Assembly (NCBI GenBank): GCA_018398805.1
Contig: JAGFBZ010000868.1
Coordinates: 186,001 to 250,000, forward strand
Direction: 5' to 3'
Source of the DNA: Hirundichthys speculiger
Lineage: Eukaryota; Chordata; Actinopteri; Beloniformes; Exocoetidae
DNA: 64,000 nucleotides
Shown here: in pieces, positions 56,901 to 63,659 of the stretch
Layout: every line of letters starts with the position of its first letter
Numbering within the stretch: position 1 is the stretch's first letter
Notes under the pieces: model-generated
Told to the model about the DNA's origin: nothing
Seen by the model: the letters and a program-made list of their open reading frames with translations, nothing else
Database searches by the model: none
Position numbers and translations under genes: made by a program

Positions 56901-59411
56901 TGTGGAGCATCATTACCAGGTGAGAGTAGGCAGAGGGCCAGCCAGCACAGTGAGAAACAGCGACCCCCACTTGGCCTGGTCATCGAGGGCAAATACATCC
57001 CCAATTACATACTCCACCAGCATGTATATATAAAACGCACAGCTGTCTCAGACTCCCAGCACCCCCCATCACCCCCGCTGAGAACATGTTCCCGCAGTTA
57101 TGCGCTGGGCTGCTGTTTATGCTCACTCCACTTTTCATCTAACCCCGTTTTCATTCTGCCGTCCCACAACACACACACTACATTACCCATAAGGCCACCT
57201 TCTTAAGGGGGCCAGGCTGGCTCACAACATTTCTTTACTGTGAGAGAACGCGCACAACATCCTGTGATGTTTCCACGATTTAAAATTTTTTTTTAATTAT
57301 ATTATATATTTCTGAAAAAGTCCGCGAATAACTAAAACCGCAAAGTGGCAAGGGATCACTGTACACTGTTCTAGTGAGACAATCAATTGGCAGTTAACAA
57401 TTACACTGACCACGACAGAGGGGCAAAGTGAATTTAATCTCCAAGTTGTATACAAGTTCAGAGAGGTCATTGACTCACATCACAGAGTTGCATGAACAAC
57501 ATCAGGACCTTGAGATGAGTCTCCAGACGCCTACATGTTAAAACCTAAGGGACTTGATGGAGCCAGATTGATAATCAGGAGCGATGGCCCTCAACAGAAA
57601 AGAATCTAGAGGAAAAGTCACGGACTTATGAATCAGCATTACATAATAAGGCCATGTAAACCCCAAAATGCAGTTTTTACACAACAGGTCTCTTCAATGT
57701 TGAAAGTCCAAACAAAGCAGGAAGTTGGTGCAGATCAAAAGTATTGAACTGTAAATGCTGTAATGAACTCGGAACCATTTGTGAAGTCTGTGTACTTCAG
57801 TTTTGGTTGACTGAGCGTCCTTCATCACTGTTTTCTGCTTCTCTCATGCTGCTTCTCTCAGCTCCTGAGTGAGGAGGTGGACAAGGTAAGTAGTGGTGGA
57901 AAGTGTGCATAGATGTCTGCGGCCGCATGTGCTCTTGAACGTGCACCTCCTCATCTTCTTATCCTGTTGCAGGCAGAGCACGAGTTACGCGTCGCCAAGA
58001 CGGAGTTTGACCGGCAGGCCGAGGTCACCAGGCTGCTGCTGGAGGGCATCAGCAGCACACATGTGAGTCACATGACGGCGTTGTGGCGTCACAGCGGTAG
58101 TCACAGTGGAAGAGTGGAAGCAGCATTAATCACTGCGTTTAGTTTGTGAAATATTTTGGAGGAAATCAGTCATGAGCATGAGAAAACCATTACCTTCTGC
58201 AACCTCAGTGATGCAACTCCAACTGCCATCTGCAAGCAATCAACAAAAAAAGAAGTCCAAGCTCTCGATATAGAAATACTCTTCATGCAGAAATATAAAA
58301 ATATAAACAGAGATCTGCATGAGCAAATAATAATAATGATGAACATAATAAATGAAACACCACCTTCATTTGGTGAAAGAGGCTCATGGAAGAACAGCAA
58401 TGAGCCGTCATCTTCCAGGATAGGCCAGAGAAACATCTGAGATAATCAGCGAGCTCAATGTTTCGTGACGTCTAAGCAAAGTAAATTGTTTAAATGTGAA
58501 CATAAAAGCGTTCCCACGCACAGTTTGAAGAGAACCAATTATGCTGGGATCAAACCTTCATAATCTTAAGAAAGCTACTTATCGGGGGGGATAACGCGAG
58601 AACAAAAAGCTCTTTAGTTCAGATCTACGCTGTCCCAGGCTGAGGGAAGATCGCGGTGAGAGGGCGGCAGATAAAGAGATGCTCCCATCATGCCTTGTGT
58701 CTACGCCTGTGGTGGTAGTATCATGATGTGGGCTCGCTGCAGGTGCTCAGGTTGAGGTTCAGTAATGTTGGAGACAGCTGCTATCTCACAAACCATTTTA
58801 ATAAACTCATCTTCAAGCACAGGACTGCGAACCGTCATTAGGGGTGAAAATGGCGCCTTCTAGCTGTCAAAACCGGTCTGCATCTTGGGGCTTTAACTTA
58901 GAGTTAAAGCGGCTATGAAACTACCACTGATTCAGAAGGCTCTAATTTAGGTCATTTCTGTCAGTCAGCACTGATGGCGACACGACTGGTGGTCCTGCCT
59001 ACTTTCTTCCCGTATAAGTGGAGGAAGCCGTAGTGCAGAAAGGCGCAGGTCTGCAAAGCCCTGGAGGAGCGTGACTCCTGCCCCCTCTCACCTACAAGAG
59101 TAGCCCCCATTAAACCTGGAGAGTCATACCTCAGGAGGTAAACAAGGCAGGGATGACAATGATAGCTATTATGTGGTAGAAATATCTAAAGTCAGGCACA
59201 CCAGGCTTCCTGCTCACGGTTGGTTGGTGAGACAAAGATAAACCAGCAGCTCCTGCACCCTGTTGGATATGTTGCCCTCATCCTGAGCTCCTCTTTCTTT
59301 CTCCCCTCAGCTCAACCACCTGCGCTGCTTGCAGGATTTTGCAGAGGCTCAGGCTACCTACTATGCCCAGTGTCATCACTACATGCAAGACCTTCAGAGG
59401 GAGCTCAACAG
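25250..59411 (+). CDS. sh3glb2: sh3glb2, endophilin-B2 (N-BAR part; 3' end outside window)
   Basis: Constitutive exons: 25250-25312, 33562-33704, 38072-38200, 42414-42547, 42746-42838, 44792-44854, 57862-57885, 57973-58062, 59311-59411. They encode about 279 residues; human SH3GLB2 has 395. Residues 1-21 are the amphipathic H0 helix; the rest is the N-BAR domain up to its third long helix. Endophilin-B proteins bend membranes and act in autophagy, mitochondrial and endosomal traffic (family knowledge). ACDAGVFFTRAVQ and DICKARLKKAKQAEAKAA favour SH3GLB2 over SH3GLB1. Exon 33562-33704 has one base too many. The SH3 domain and linker should lie beyond 64000. The neighbour zer1 fits human 9q34.11 synteny. 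Which fish duplicate (a or b) is not known. Confidence 0.9.
25660..26372 (+). other. sh3glb2 intron 1, nothing clear
   Basis: AT-rich intron without recognised element ends. The stretch from about 26150 may be 3' flank of the minus-strand LINE piece. Confidence 0.3.
26373..26760 (-). pseudogene. LINE endonuclease fragment (L2/Rex1-like)
   Basis: The frame reads WRYKSFLPSVIMGNVNSLTN, ERECSLMCLTEPWLN and DLPGFTLRRSDRD: the first blocks of the APE-type endonuclease of non-LTR retrotransposons (N-x-NSL, TEPWL). No reverse transcriptase follows, so it is a fragment in sh3glb2 intron 1. Confidence 0.75.
26868..27255 (+). repeat. minisatellite, 21-bp unit ACTCCTGGACTAGAGACAGA
   Basis: About 17 units, mostly CTCCTGGACTAGAGACAGAC plus A, with shortened or scrambled units near 26990, 27115 and 27185. 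It starts with GGACAGCAGCCCCGGAGGAC, a match to the end of the element at 17382. A diverged relative lies at 29936. Confidence 0.9.
27255..27640. repeat. repeat family D copy
   Basis: Shares CAACCGCTAAATGCAATCTT, GCAATGGGCGTGTCTCC and TCTGCAGTATTTTAAAAAGC with 7380-7980. It follows the minisatellite directly. Confidence 0.55.
27640..28045 (+). mobile_element. Helitron-like segment, first part (low confidence)
   Basis: Begins near CAGCTGTGCGTCTTTGCAAA and includes GAAGAACTGATTTTATTTTG and GGATTCTGGATCACTTTC. Together with 29250-29463 it looks like one older element interrupted by the hAT at 28046. Confidence 0.3.
28046..29066. mobile_element. hAT-like element, 1021 bp, perfect TSD
   Basis: Ends TAGGGGTGTAAC and GTTACACCCCTA; perfect 8-bp duplication CTGAATAG (28038-28045 and 29067-29074). 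It carries a BED-finger fragment on the minus strand. The ends contain words such as GAACCGTTTCGG and AACCGAGGTACG. Confidence 0.87.
28253..28447 (-). pseudogene. BED zinc finger fragment inside hAT element
   Basis: The frame reads KTKVVCRHCSSEIGYVSSNT then NLLTHLKRHPP. CxxC followed by HLxxxH with the usual spacing is the second half of a BED finger (ZBED/hAT). It stops soon after the finger; no transposase core. Confidence 0.6.
29155..29240 (+). repeat. tRNA-derived SINE head fragment
   Basis: GGTGGCGCAGTGGGTTGTGC carries a pol III A box (TGGCGCAGTGGG) and GTGGTTCACAACCC a B-box-like word about 45 bases later. No body or tail could be assigned. Confidence 0.5.
29250..29463 (+). mobile_element. 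Helitron-like 3' terminus (low confidence)
   Basis: Ends GGCGGAGGTCTGCGCTCTCT then GAGTGCTTTTCTAG followed by T. A short GC-rich stem and a CTAG end followed by T are what a Helitron 3' end looks like, and I recall this tail from fish repeats. No Rep/helicase is seen. Confidence 0.4.
29570..29935. repeat. repeat family D copy
   Basis: Matches 8090-8395 through TATATATCAGTGCAGAGG, the TCTACAGCAGAGTCCCAG segment and TGCTGACGCACTGATTGG. It ends at the second minisatellite, as the first minisatellite also adjoins family D. Confidence 0.6.
29936..31412 (+). repeat. minisatellite, 20-bp unit, about 1.5 kb
   Basis: Units of GGACACCCTGAACTGGAGAC and variants with CCCCTGGACTGG or CTCCTGGACTGG. Many truncated units occur in the middle (30200-30900). 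Related to the unit at 26868. It keeps long open frames on the minus strand only because the unit lacks stops. Confidence 0.92.
31445..31725 (+). mobile_element. LINE 3' UTR fragment
   Basis: Words such as GTATATTGTACACATGTCC and TTATCTTTTCATATCTTGC lead to GTGTGACGACAAAGAG followed by two GATTT units, the style of fish L2-like 3' ends. No coding part. It follows the minisatellite directly. Confidence 0.45.
31902..33016. mobile_element. truncated second copy of the 10720 hAT element
   Basis: Starts TAGAGATGCACAATAGC and follows the 10720 copy almost throughout, including the minus-strand open stretch 31959-32153, up to GTTATCGGCCCGGTAGTT. The final terminal repeat is missing; the sequence breaks at GGAGGGGGG. 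A roughly 75-bp internal block of the first copy is absent near 32250. Confidence 0.85.
33017..33561 (+). other. sh3glb2 intron 1, end
   Basis: No element recognised. The word TATCTGGTGTAAAACTTG near 33313 resembles TATCCGGTGCAAAACTTG near 63669, so an uncharacterised repeat may be present. Confidence 0.3.
33562..33704 (+). CDS. sh3glb2: sh3glb2 exon 2, with apparent +1 frameshift
   Basis: Acceptor CTGTCTCTCAG and donor GTGAGT. The frame opens as FTEEKLGQAEKTELDPHLEN and reaches WTEKILK. After the A run at 33670-33672 the family continuation QTEILLQPNP is found one base out of frame. The exon is 143 nt; 142 are needed to join exon 3 in phase. Either an assembly error or a real frameshift allele. 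Confidence 0.85.
34378..35830 (+). repeat. repeat family B copy interrupted by a hAT element
   Basis: 34378-34488 reads TCAATTTTATTTGTATAGCG and on to CCCGAGCAAATATCATTAA; 35625-35760 continues with ATATTGAATCTTAAACAAGG and CCAAACAGTGGCAAG. The same order is uninterrupted at 46525-46760, so the two parts are one element split by the insertion at 34489. Confidence 0.8.
34489..35624. mobile_element. hAT-like element, 1136 bp
   Basis: Ends TAGGGCTGGGCAA and TTGCCCAGCCCTA; 8-bp flanks CTAGGAAT (34481) and CTAAGAAT (35625) agree at 7 of 8. Subterminal regions are rich in GATTAATCGC and GCGTTAACGCG words. The empty site is known from the family B copy at 46 kb. Confidence 0.85.
36253..38005. mobile_element. 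inverted-repeat element filled by a minisatellite
   Basis: Left end ACATGTTACGACGGAGTATT and right end CCGTCGTAACATGT are inverse, and similarity continues inward for about 130 bp (GGCCACAGTGAGAAAAAAAT, CATTCCTCACTTAGAGA). The middle (36346-37690) is a minisatellite of about 20 bp. A unique stretch 37690-37850 separates the array from the right arm. Confidence 0.75.
36346..37690 (+). repeat. minisatellite, 20-bp unit AAAGTCGAAATGTCGAGAAT
   Basis: About 65 units of TAAAGTCGAAATGTCGAGAA with one- to ten-base losses common between 36640 and 37360. The first and last units border CAGTTTCCGGAA and GCAGTTTCCAGAA words shared with the flanking arms, so the array seems to have grown from the arm sequence. 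Confidence 0.92.
38072..38200 (+). CDS. sh3glb2: sh3glb2 exon 3
   Basis: 129 nt. GT completes a Ser codon, then ARIEEFIYDKLDKRLPSRTT and on to GPETPY plus G. BAR-domain helix 1/2 region. Acceptor TTATCCAG, donor GTGAGC. Confidence 0.92.
38602..39150. mobile_element. truncated hAT-like element (low confidence)
   Basis: Starts TAGGGATGCACATGGTTAAC with GTTTAACCGTTAACCG words, the subterminal style of the other TAGGG elements here. No right terminal repeat was found before the RTE piece at 39190. Confidence 0.4.
39190..40066 (+). pseudogene. RTE-clade (Rex3-like) LINE remnant
   Basis: Reads SLPGQVYAGVLEKRV-like words in the first part, then EFKYLWVLFMNDGRKEREID, VVRTLYRSVVVKREINQKAK and LLLHIERSQLRWFIWLGCPP. 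These are late reverse-transcriptase and C-terminal blocks of RTE elements. The stretch with the catalytic YADD is deleted between about 39415 and 39420. It ends in ATAATGGATGGATC, an RTE-like tail. Confidence 0.72.
40116..40519. mobile_element. hAT-like MITE, 404 bp
   Basis: Ends TAGGGGTGAGTATTGGCAAT and CACACCCCTA. Flanks GTCTCATA and GTCTTGTG agree only in the first four bases, so the duplication is decayed or the ends are slightly off. Internal CGATAT/ATCGCG words. Confidence 0.6.
40940..42233 (+). pseudogene. L2-like LINE, 3' half (5'-truncated)
   Basis: An open 277-codon frame (40957-41790) contains STGAPQGTVLSPFLFSLYTS, KFSDDTAIIG (catalytic [FY]xDD box, here FSDD) and YKYLGVHLNNKLDW, then the C-terminal LRRLRSFGVCRTLLKTFYDS block. 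The frame is intact to its stop, so this copy is fairly young. A 3' UTR with a 22-C run leads to CAATAAAGTTCTATCTT and ATCTT units. The endonuclease half is missing. Confidence 0.82.
41875..41896 (+). repeat. poly(C) run, 22 C, then CA repeat
   Basis: Uninterrupted C run in the LINE 3' UTR followed by ACACCCACACACACACACA. Length may be inexact in the assembly. Confidence 0.9.
42414..42547 (+). CDS. sh3glb2: sh3glb2 exon 4
   Basis: 134 nt. GC completes Gly, then STLITVGEYQKRLGGAEREF and LSPLRNFLEGDWRTIS, phase 0 at the end. The PLRNFLEGDW block is a family hallmark. Donor GTAAGG. Confidence 0.93.
42746..42838 (+). CDS. sh3glb2: sh3glb2 exon 5
   Basis: 31 codons, phase 0/0: KERRLLENRRLDLDICKARL and KKAKQAEAKAA. 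The basic concave face of the BAR domain. The 198-bp intron before it is short. Confidence 0.94.
43395..43582 (+). repeat. minisatellite, 21-bp unit TACAGCTGTAGTCGCAGATG
   Basis: About nine units GTACAGCTG(T/G)AGT(C/T)GCAGAT. Alternate units differ in the same places (TAGTC or GAGCT). The same unit reappears at 44240-44360. Confidence 0.88.
43583..44239 (-). mobile_element. LTR-like insertion between two minisatellite pieces
   Basis: On the minus strand a segment reads GCCACAACAATTTGGCGTCA then CGAAACAGGATTCC, like an LTR end followed by a primer-binding site of fish LTR retrotransposons. A second block has GGATGACCCAAATGCAGGAG and GATTGATTTATTGACAAAAA. No coding region. The same 21-bp unit lies on both sides. 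Confidence 0.4.
44240..44360 (+). repeat. minisatellite, second piece
   Basis: About six units of TACAGCTGTAGTCGCAGATT and GCACAGCTGGAGCTGCAGAT. It is the same family as 43395-43582, 0.65 kb away. Confidence 0.85.
44792..44854 (+). CDS. sh3glb2: sh3glb2 exon 6
   Basis: 21 codons AAPDFQETRPRNYVLSASAS plus A, phase 0/0. Donor GTAAGC. The next constitutive exon is 13 kb away because of nested transposons. Confidence 0.93.
44855..46507 (+). other. sh3glb2 intron 6, first part
   Basis: Apart from the candidate cassette exon at 45812 this stretch shows no repeat ends or coding blocks and looks like ancestral intron. Confidence 0.4.
45812..45874 (+). CDS. sh3glb2: candidate sh3glb2 cassette exon (21 codons)
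   Basis: Open 63-nt stretch LQSGWESWDVATDPAVSAQT plus Q, between CAG and GTTGGA. It is in phase 0 and lies exactly between SASASA and the LLSEEVDK exon, so inclusion keeps the frame. Endophilin-B genes are known, from memory, for neural isoforms with about 21 extra residues at this junction. Splice signals are moderate, which suits regulated inclusion. Confidence 0.6.
46508..47690 (+). repeat. repeat family B, long copy
   Basis: Starts TTCAATTTTATTTGTATAGC and passes through CCCCGAGCAAATATCATTAA, CCAAACAGTGGCAAGG, ACCTTCCTGATGAAGACCA, GGAATGAGCTGGAGGAG and CCTATAGCAGCATAGC to the TTCTCCAGTAGTTCTGACC segment. Pieces recur at 13665, 31735, 34378 and 35633. I know this only as a common fish interspersed repeat; class not assigned. 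Confidence 0.7.
47691..49256 (+). other. sh3glb2 intron 6, nothing clear
   Basis: No element recognised. Two and a half TTAACCC units near 48757 are too short to mean anything. Confidence 0.35.
50702..52704. mobile_element. element with CAGGGCATAAAAT ends, nested in the hAT
   Basis: Ends CAGGGCATAAAAT and ATTTTATGCCCTG, with GTCGCC/TTGGTCGC words just inside on both sides. ACAGT is repeated directly at both borders (50697-50701 and 52705-52709). It contains a piggyBac-type piece. The frame at 52169-52591 has no recognised relative. Confidence 0.7.
50969..51990 (+). pseudogene. piggyBac-like transposase 5' fragment
   Basis: Starts CACCAGAACCGCC directly after TTAA (50965-50968), the piggyBac target. 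The frame from ATG at 51336 begins MNPTKTTVWLLYQDF followed by acidic residues, and a later frame (51738 on) has KLGPRTGR and NMDDPVNAFMYLMDQVIQH, like the DP(L/V)xAF block of piggyBac transposases. The catalytic part and right terminus were not found. Confidence 0.5.
53150..54498 (+). mobile_element. retroposon-like unit with small membrane/coiled-coil frame and GATTCT tail
   Basis: A 5' leader (TTCCTTATCTCTTCCTGC), a coding part at 53312-53784, a pyrimidine-rich 3' part, then CGACAATAAATTTGATTCTG and about five GATTCT units. Such tails are added by LINE-type reverse transcription; the minus-strand LINE at 61034 ends with the same GATTCTG word. No reverse transcriptase is present, so it would be moved in trans. 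Family not recognised. Confidence 0.5.
53312..53784 (+). pseudogene. small protein with one membrane segment and coiled coil (one-base deletion)
   Basis: ATG at 53312 opens MDLVSWSLNAIDQIF and runs to EDVEDAFI; the continuation FMITGFLLIGAGGFLVYRKI lies one base out of frame near 53496, so one T seems lost. Then comes a polar linker, a heptad-like NVIKRLEEMDRKLGAIQNL and HALIRENGQ with TAA at 53782-53784. Layout: cytoplasmic or lumenal head, one hydrophobic helix of about 17-18 residues with Arg/Lys after it, C-terminal coiled coil. I do not recognise the family. Confidence 0.5.
54530..54760. repeat. repeat family D copy
   Basis: Shares CCCGAGATGCGCTCAGGGAA, the GGTAGATGTCATCATA segment and CTGCAGTATTTTAAAAACAT with 27530-27640 and 7950-7970. 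A short related piece with GATGTTTTTATTCTC lies at 53010-53100, like 7676-7740. Confidence 0.55.
54825..56719. mobile_element. TAGGGATGG-type hAT-like element, interrupted
   Basis: Left end TAGGGATGGAACGGTTTTCG, right end (inverse) TAGGTATGTAACAATATGG, imperfect. Inside ends are GCGGTAAAAT and CGCGATAATATC. The element at 55662-56539 is inserted in it. Flanks ATAGATAT and ATAAAAAA do not match well, but the right flank is a simple repeat. Confidence 0.55.
55662..56539. mobile_element. TIR element of the GGAGCCCC family, second copy, 878 bp
   Basis: Ends ATGGAGCCCCGTTTGGGTCA and inverse. Flanks AGATTTTT (55654) and AGATTTTG (56540) agree at 7 of 8. Same middle as the 24049 copy (CATTGGCTGATCCTTCTCC in the opposite sense), with more ATTATTATGAAATA units. 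Confidence 0.8.
56722..56900 (+). repeat. compound microsatellite (A)n(AT)n(CT)n(AT)n
   Basis: A run of 17 A, then AT and ATCT units and CT units and again AT, ending at TTGTGGAGC. It lies right at the 3' border of the 54825 element. Confidence 0.95.
57862..57885 (+). CDS. sh3glb2: sh3glb2 micro-exon, 8 codons
   Basis: LLSEEVDK between CTTCTCTCAG and GTAAGT, phase 0/0. It matches the LWNDEVDK position of mammalian endophilin-B; the W and N are changed. The next intron is 87 bp. Confidence 0.85.
57973..58062 (+). CDS. sh3glb2: sh3glb2 exon
   Basis: 30 codons: AEHELRVAKTEFDRQAEVTR then LLLEGISSTH, phase 0/0, donor GTGAGT. Third BAR helix; almost invariant in the family. Confidence 0.94.
59311..59411 (+). 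CDS. sh3glb2: sh3glb2 last exon in window
   Basis: 101 nt: LNHLRCLQDFAEAQATYYAQ and CHHYMQDLQRELN, then AG of a split codon, donor GTGAGC. End of the BAR domain. No further exon was found up to 64000. Confidence 0.92.
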
Positions 59412-59783
59412 GTGAGCATCTACCACCGTGGACGGCTCCCAAATACATATTTTGCATGAAACATTCTCGTGTTATGGAAAGAGATCCGGCTGTTAGCTGT
59501 TAGCCTAACTCCCCGTCCCAGTTCCTCCGTCACCACTGCCCTCTATGGGAAAGTCTGAAGACAACTGGACAGACCTTCTGTGATGTCCCCAACAGGTTTC
59601 TGAACAGCTGACAGGAGCTGACCCTCCCAACCCCTGGTTTAACTAAAAAACAATTTAACATCTGCACCAGGGGTAGATTGGGTGGACTATAAGGTAACTA
59701 AATTAACGTCACATGTTAAACAAGGCTGAGGTGGAACAGATTTGTTCAGTTTCACCCCCTGACACTCGAAGATTAGCCCAGAG

Positions 59784-60456
59784 TAGAGGTCTTCGGAACA
59801 ACCCGAAAACACGAGGTTCCGACCCGACCCGAATTGGGTCTCGGGTCCATTCAAAAGACGTGACTCTGGGTTCGGGTCAGAATCGGTACAGTTAATCTTG
59901 GGTCCGGTCGGTGCTCTCTGACAGGCTGGGTCCCCGTTTACTCCAGAGAGGTAAAGATATTGGCGGTGGCAGCCAATGTCAGGACTCGGGGCAGTTTAAT
60001 TAATTATTCATTACGTGGCGTGTTTGTTATGAAACAATCGTGTTACCGTAGCGTGTTATTAGCGGTTTGCCTGGCAGCTGTAAAGCACAACGGATCACCA
60101 ACATGACAACGCTGGATGAGAGAACATATTCACCACACGTCCTGGCCGGTGTAGGCTATTAGCGTTAGCCGTTGCTACCAATAGCATCTGTATCCACAAA
60201 GAAAATAACGATGTGGATTTATTGTTGTTTACATCACGTAGCCTATGTAGCAACTGAACCGGTAGAAGAAGACAACTTTAGGGAAGAAAATCAAGTTTTA
60301 TTCAACGATAGACAACTTTAACATGAACAACTATGGGCTGGATTGTCTCGGTTCTATTCAGGTATCTCGATTTGGTTCGTCGGGTCGGTTTCAGGTCGAA
60401 TTTTCACGGGTCCATTCGGGTTCGGATCCATGAAAGTGGACCCTTGAAGACCTCTA
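59784..60456. mobile_element. hAT-like element, 673 bp, perfect TSD
   Basis: Ends TAGAGGTCTTC and GAAGACCTCTA; perfect 8-bp duplication GCCCAGAG (59776-59783 and 60457-60464). Subterminal CCGACCCGACCCGAA and inverse-type words. Non-coding. Confidence 0.88.
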
Positions 60457-61033
60457 GCCCAGAGCTATTCATTGCAGCATAATGTGCCATATTTCCTGTA
60501 AAACAGGAATGATTAAGCTCTGTCACGTCTCAACGTTTCCATAGATGTCATTGTGTCATTGAGGGTACCAGGCAACAGTTTAATTTCTTATTTTATCCTG
60601 TTCTTTTGGAATTCCTCCAGATTCTTTGGTTTGCTACTGATATGATGCACCGTAGGAGAGATACACAGTTTCCAAACCTTCTTTGAGGAATGTTGGTTTC
60701 AAACCTTTCAGTGATATTCACATGAACTTGTTCACAATAGAGACTGTTGGTTGAAAATTGCATCAGGTCACAGTGACCTGTTTTCTTAGTATCTAACGTA
60801 GAACATCTATTTGGGATATCAGTCAGGCACCATGGCAACCAGGTGTCTTGTACGCTGCTGTGAGTACCTGACCATCTCTGCTGCATACAATGGAGATGAA
60901 ATGTTACTAGCACCCTCTGTCCGATTGTCCAGTCAAGGGTTTAAGTGTTTCAATATTGCCTAATAATTGATAAACTATTATACCTTAATAGTGAAAATTG
61001 AATCAACAGAGACCTTGTAGGTAAGTGAAAAAT
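60457..61033 (+). other. sh3glb2 intron 9, nothing clear
   Basis: No recognised element or exon. Possible old repeat around 60590-60920 but no ends could be set. Confidence 0.3.
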
Positions 61034-61900
61034 ATCTGTTCAGAATCAGAAAAGCTTTATTGCCGGGTACAGTAAAGAACATTTTACGGTAGGAGTTTGT
61101 CATCGTGTCAGGTGCAAACATGGAGTAAAAAAACAAAAAAAAAAGGTGAGAAAGTAGTCCAAGATAGAAATGTGAAATATAGCCACAAGAGAATTTAAAA
61201 CAAAGTTAAAACAGGATGAATAGCTGAAAAACAAAATAAAAAGTTATATACAGAGCAGAGGATGAGAGGACTAGTGTAAGTGGGGGAGGGGGGGCGTCTG
61301 TTCAGCAGGACGACTGCAGTGGAGAAGAAACTGTTCTTGTAGCCTGAAGTTCTGGTCCTGATGGACCGGAGCCTCTTTCCAGAGGGGCAACAGTGCTGAG
61401 GCGGTACTGTGACATCGTTGCACCAGCCAGTGATGGTTTTCCCAGAAAGCCCCGTGCGTCTGTCTGCTCTGTAGAGGTGGAAACCACTCAGCTGTAGCCC
61501 AGAGTCCGGTAAAACAGCCAACACAGGACGTTGAAAAGTCTCTGTTCTTGTTCAGCAGCAGGTTCATCTCGTCCATTTTGGTGCAAAGTGAGCGCACGTT
61601 AGAAAGGAATATCCCGGGAGCTCTGTGCGTAATCCGCACCTGCCAGCGCACCTGAGCGTTTACCTCTTCTGCAGCACCTCACTTCGTTACGGGTCTCCTT
61701 GATGAGAATGAAGCCAGCAAGGATGGAGGCAGCAGCTCTCATGTTCATGAGCTCTTTCCTGGAATAGGAGCCACCAGAACTGTGACAAAAAACTGAATTT
61801 ATGCACAAAAGGTAAAGTGGGGCGCACTGAAACCCCAAGTCAGCCGTCCATGCTGCCTTGCAACATCTGGTACCTGTTTGAGATAACATTACTTTTTTCT
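61034..61900 (-). pseudogene. internally deleted LINE (L2/Rex1-like)
   Basis: On the minus strand: GIFLSNVRSLCTKMDEMNLL and FHLYRADRRTGLSGK (endonuclease blocks), then directly PSGKRLRSIRTRTSGYKNSF (the C-terminal block after the reverse transcriptase), a short 3' UTR and GCTTTTCTGATTCTG as tail. The whole reverse transcriptase is missing; the joint is near 61390. Confidence 0.7.
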
Positions 61901-62032
61901 TTCACCTCTTTATCGGCTCTTTATCTAAATTGCCTCTGAACCCACTTTTCTTGGAATGTGTGTTGCTGCGCTATAAAGCAAGAATGGATCTATGTAACAA
62001 CAAACATGGAAGCATGTGTTTTTGGAAGTATA

Positions 62033-62242
62033 CACACGTGGACAAAATTGTTGGTACCCCTCAGTTAAAGAAGGAAAAACCCACAATTCTCACTGAAATC
62101 ACTTGAAACTTACAAAAGTAACAATAATAAAATTTATTGAAAATTAAATAATCAAATCAGCCATCACTTTTGAATTGTTGATTAACATAATTATTTAAAA
62201 ATACAAACTAATGAAATAGGGCTGGACAAAAATGATGGTACC
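62033..62242 (+). repeat. Tc1 left terminal inverted repeat
   Basis: Outer and inner transposase-site words lie at 62037-62057 and 62221-62242. Few differences from the right repeat, mainly small indels in A/T runs. Confidence 0.9.
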
Positions 62243-62410
62243 TCTATAAAAGATAGAAAACTATTTGACCAGAGTGACATGATTAACTCAGGTGTGTCCT
62301 TTAATTGACATCACAGGTGTTTCCAAACTCATAATCAGTCAGTCTGCCTATTTAAAGGCAGACAAGTAGTCACTCTGCTGTTTGGTGAAAAGGTGTGTAC
62401 CACACTGAAC

Positions 62411-63438
<1,028 letters not shown>

Positions 63439-63444
63439 GTTATG

Positions 63445-63657
63445 GGTACCATCATTTTTGTCCAGCCCTATTTCATTAGTTTGTATTTTTAAATAATTAT
63501 GTTAATCAACAATTCAAAAGTGATGGCTGATTTTGATTATTTGATTTTCAATAAATTTTTATTTATTGTTACTTTTGTAAGTTTCAAGTGATTTCAGTGA
63601 GAATTGTGGGTTTTTCCTTCTTTAACTGAGGGGTACCAACAATTTTGTCCACGTGTG
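63445..63657 (-). repeat. Tc1 right terminal inverted repeat
   Basis: Inverse of the left repeat. The inner site lies only a few bases after the transposase stop codon at 63436-63438. Confidence 0.9.
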
Positions 63658-63659
63658 TA

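Larger units (their letters stand above)
49257..57361. mobile_element. Tigger-like MITE split by 7.4 kb of later insertions
   Basis: The left half 49257-49666 is the inverse of about 4498-4125 and the right half 57103-57361 the inverse of about 4125-3845 of the intact copy in zer1. TA flanks both outer ends (49255-49256 and 57362-57363). The halves meet at the same point of the element; CGCTGG is present at both break ends, like a 5-6 bp target duplication. Confidence 0.8.
57364..59783 (+). other. introns around the last sh3glb2 exons
   Basis: Outside the exons at 57862, 57973 and 59311 no element is recognised. The 87-bp and 1.2-kb introns look free of large insertions. Confidence 0.35.

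Noticed and set aside
56684..56923. Open frame of repeated YIYIYI
   Set aside because: It is the AT/CT microsatellite read in frame.
25250..59411. Calling the second gene sh3glb1
   Set aside because: ACDAGVFFTRAVQ, FLEGDWRTIS and DICKARLKKAK are nearer SH3GLB2, and synteny with zer1 agrees. SH3GLB1 remains a minor alternative.
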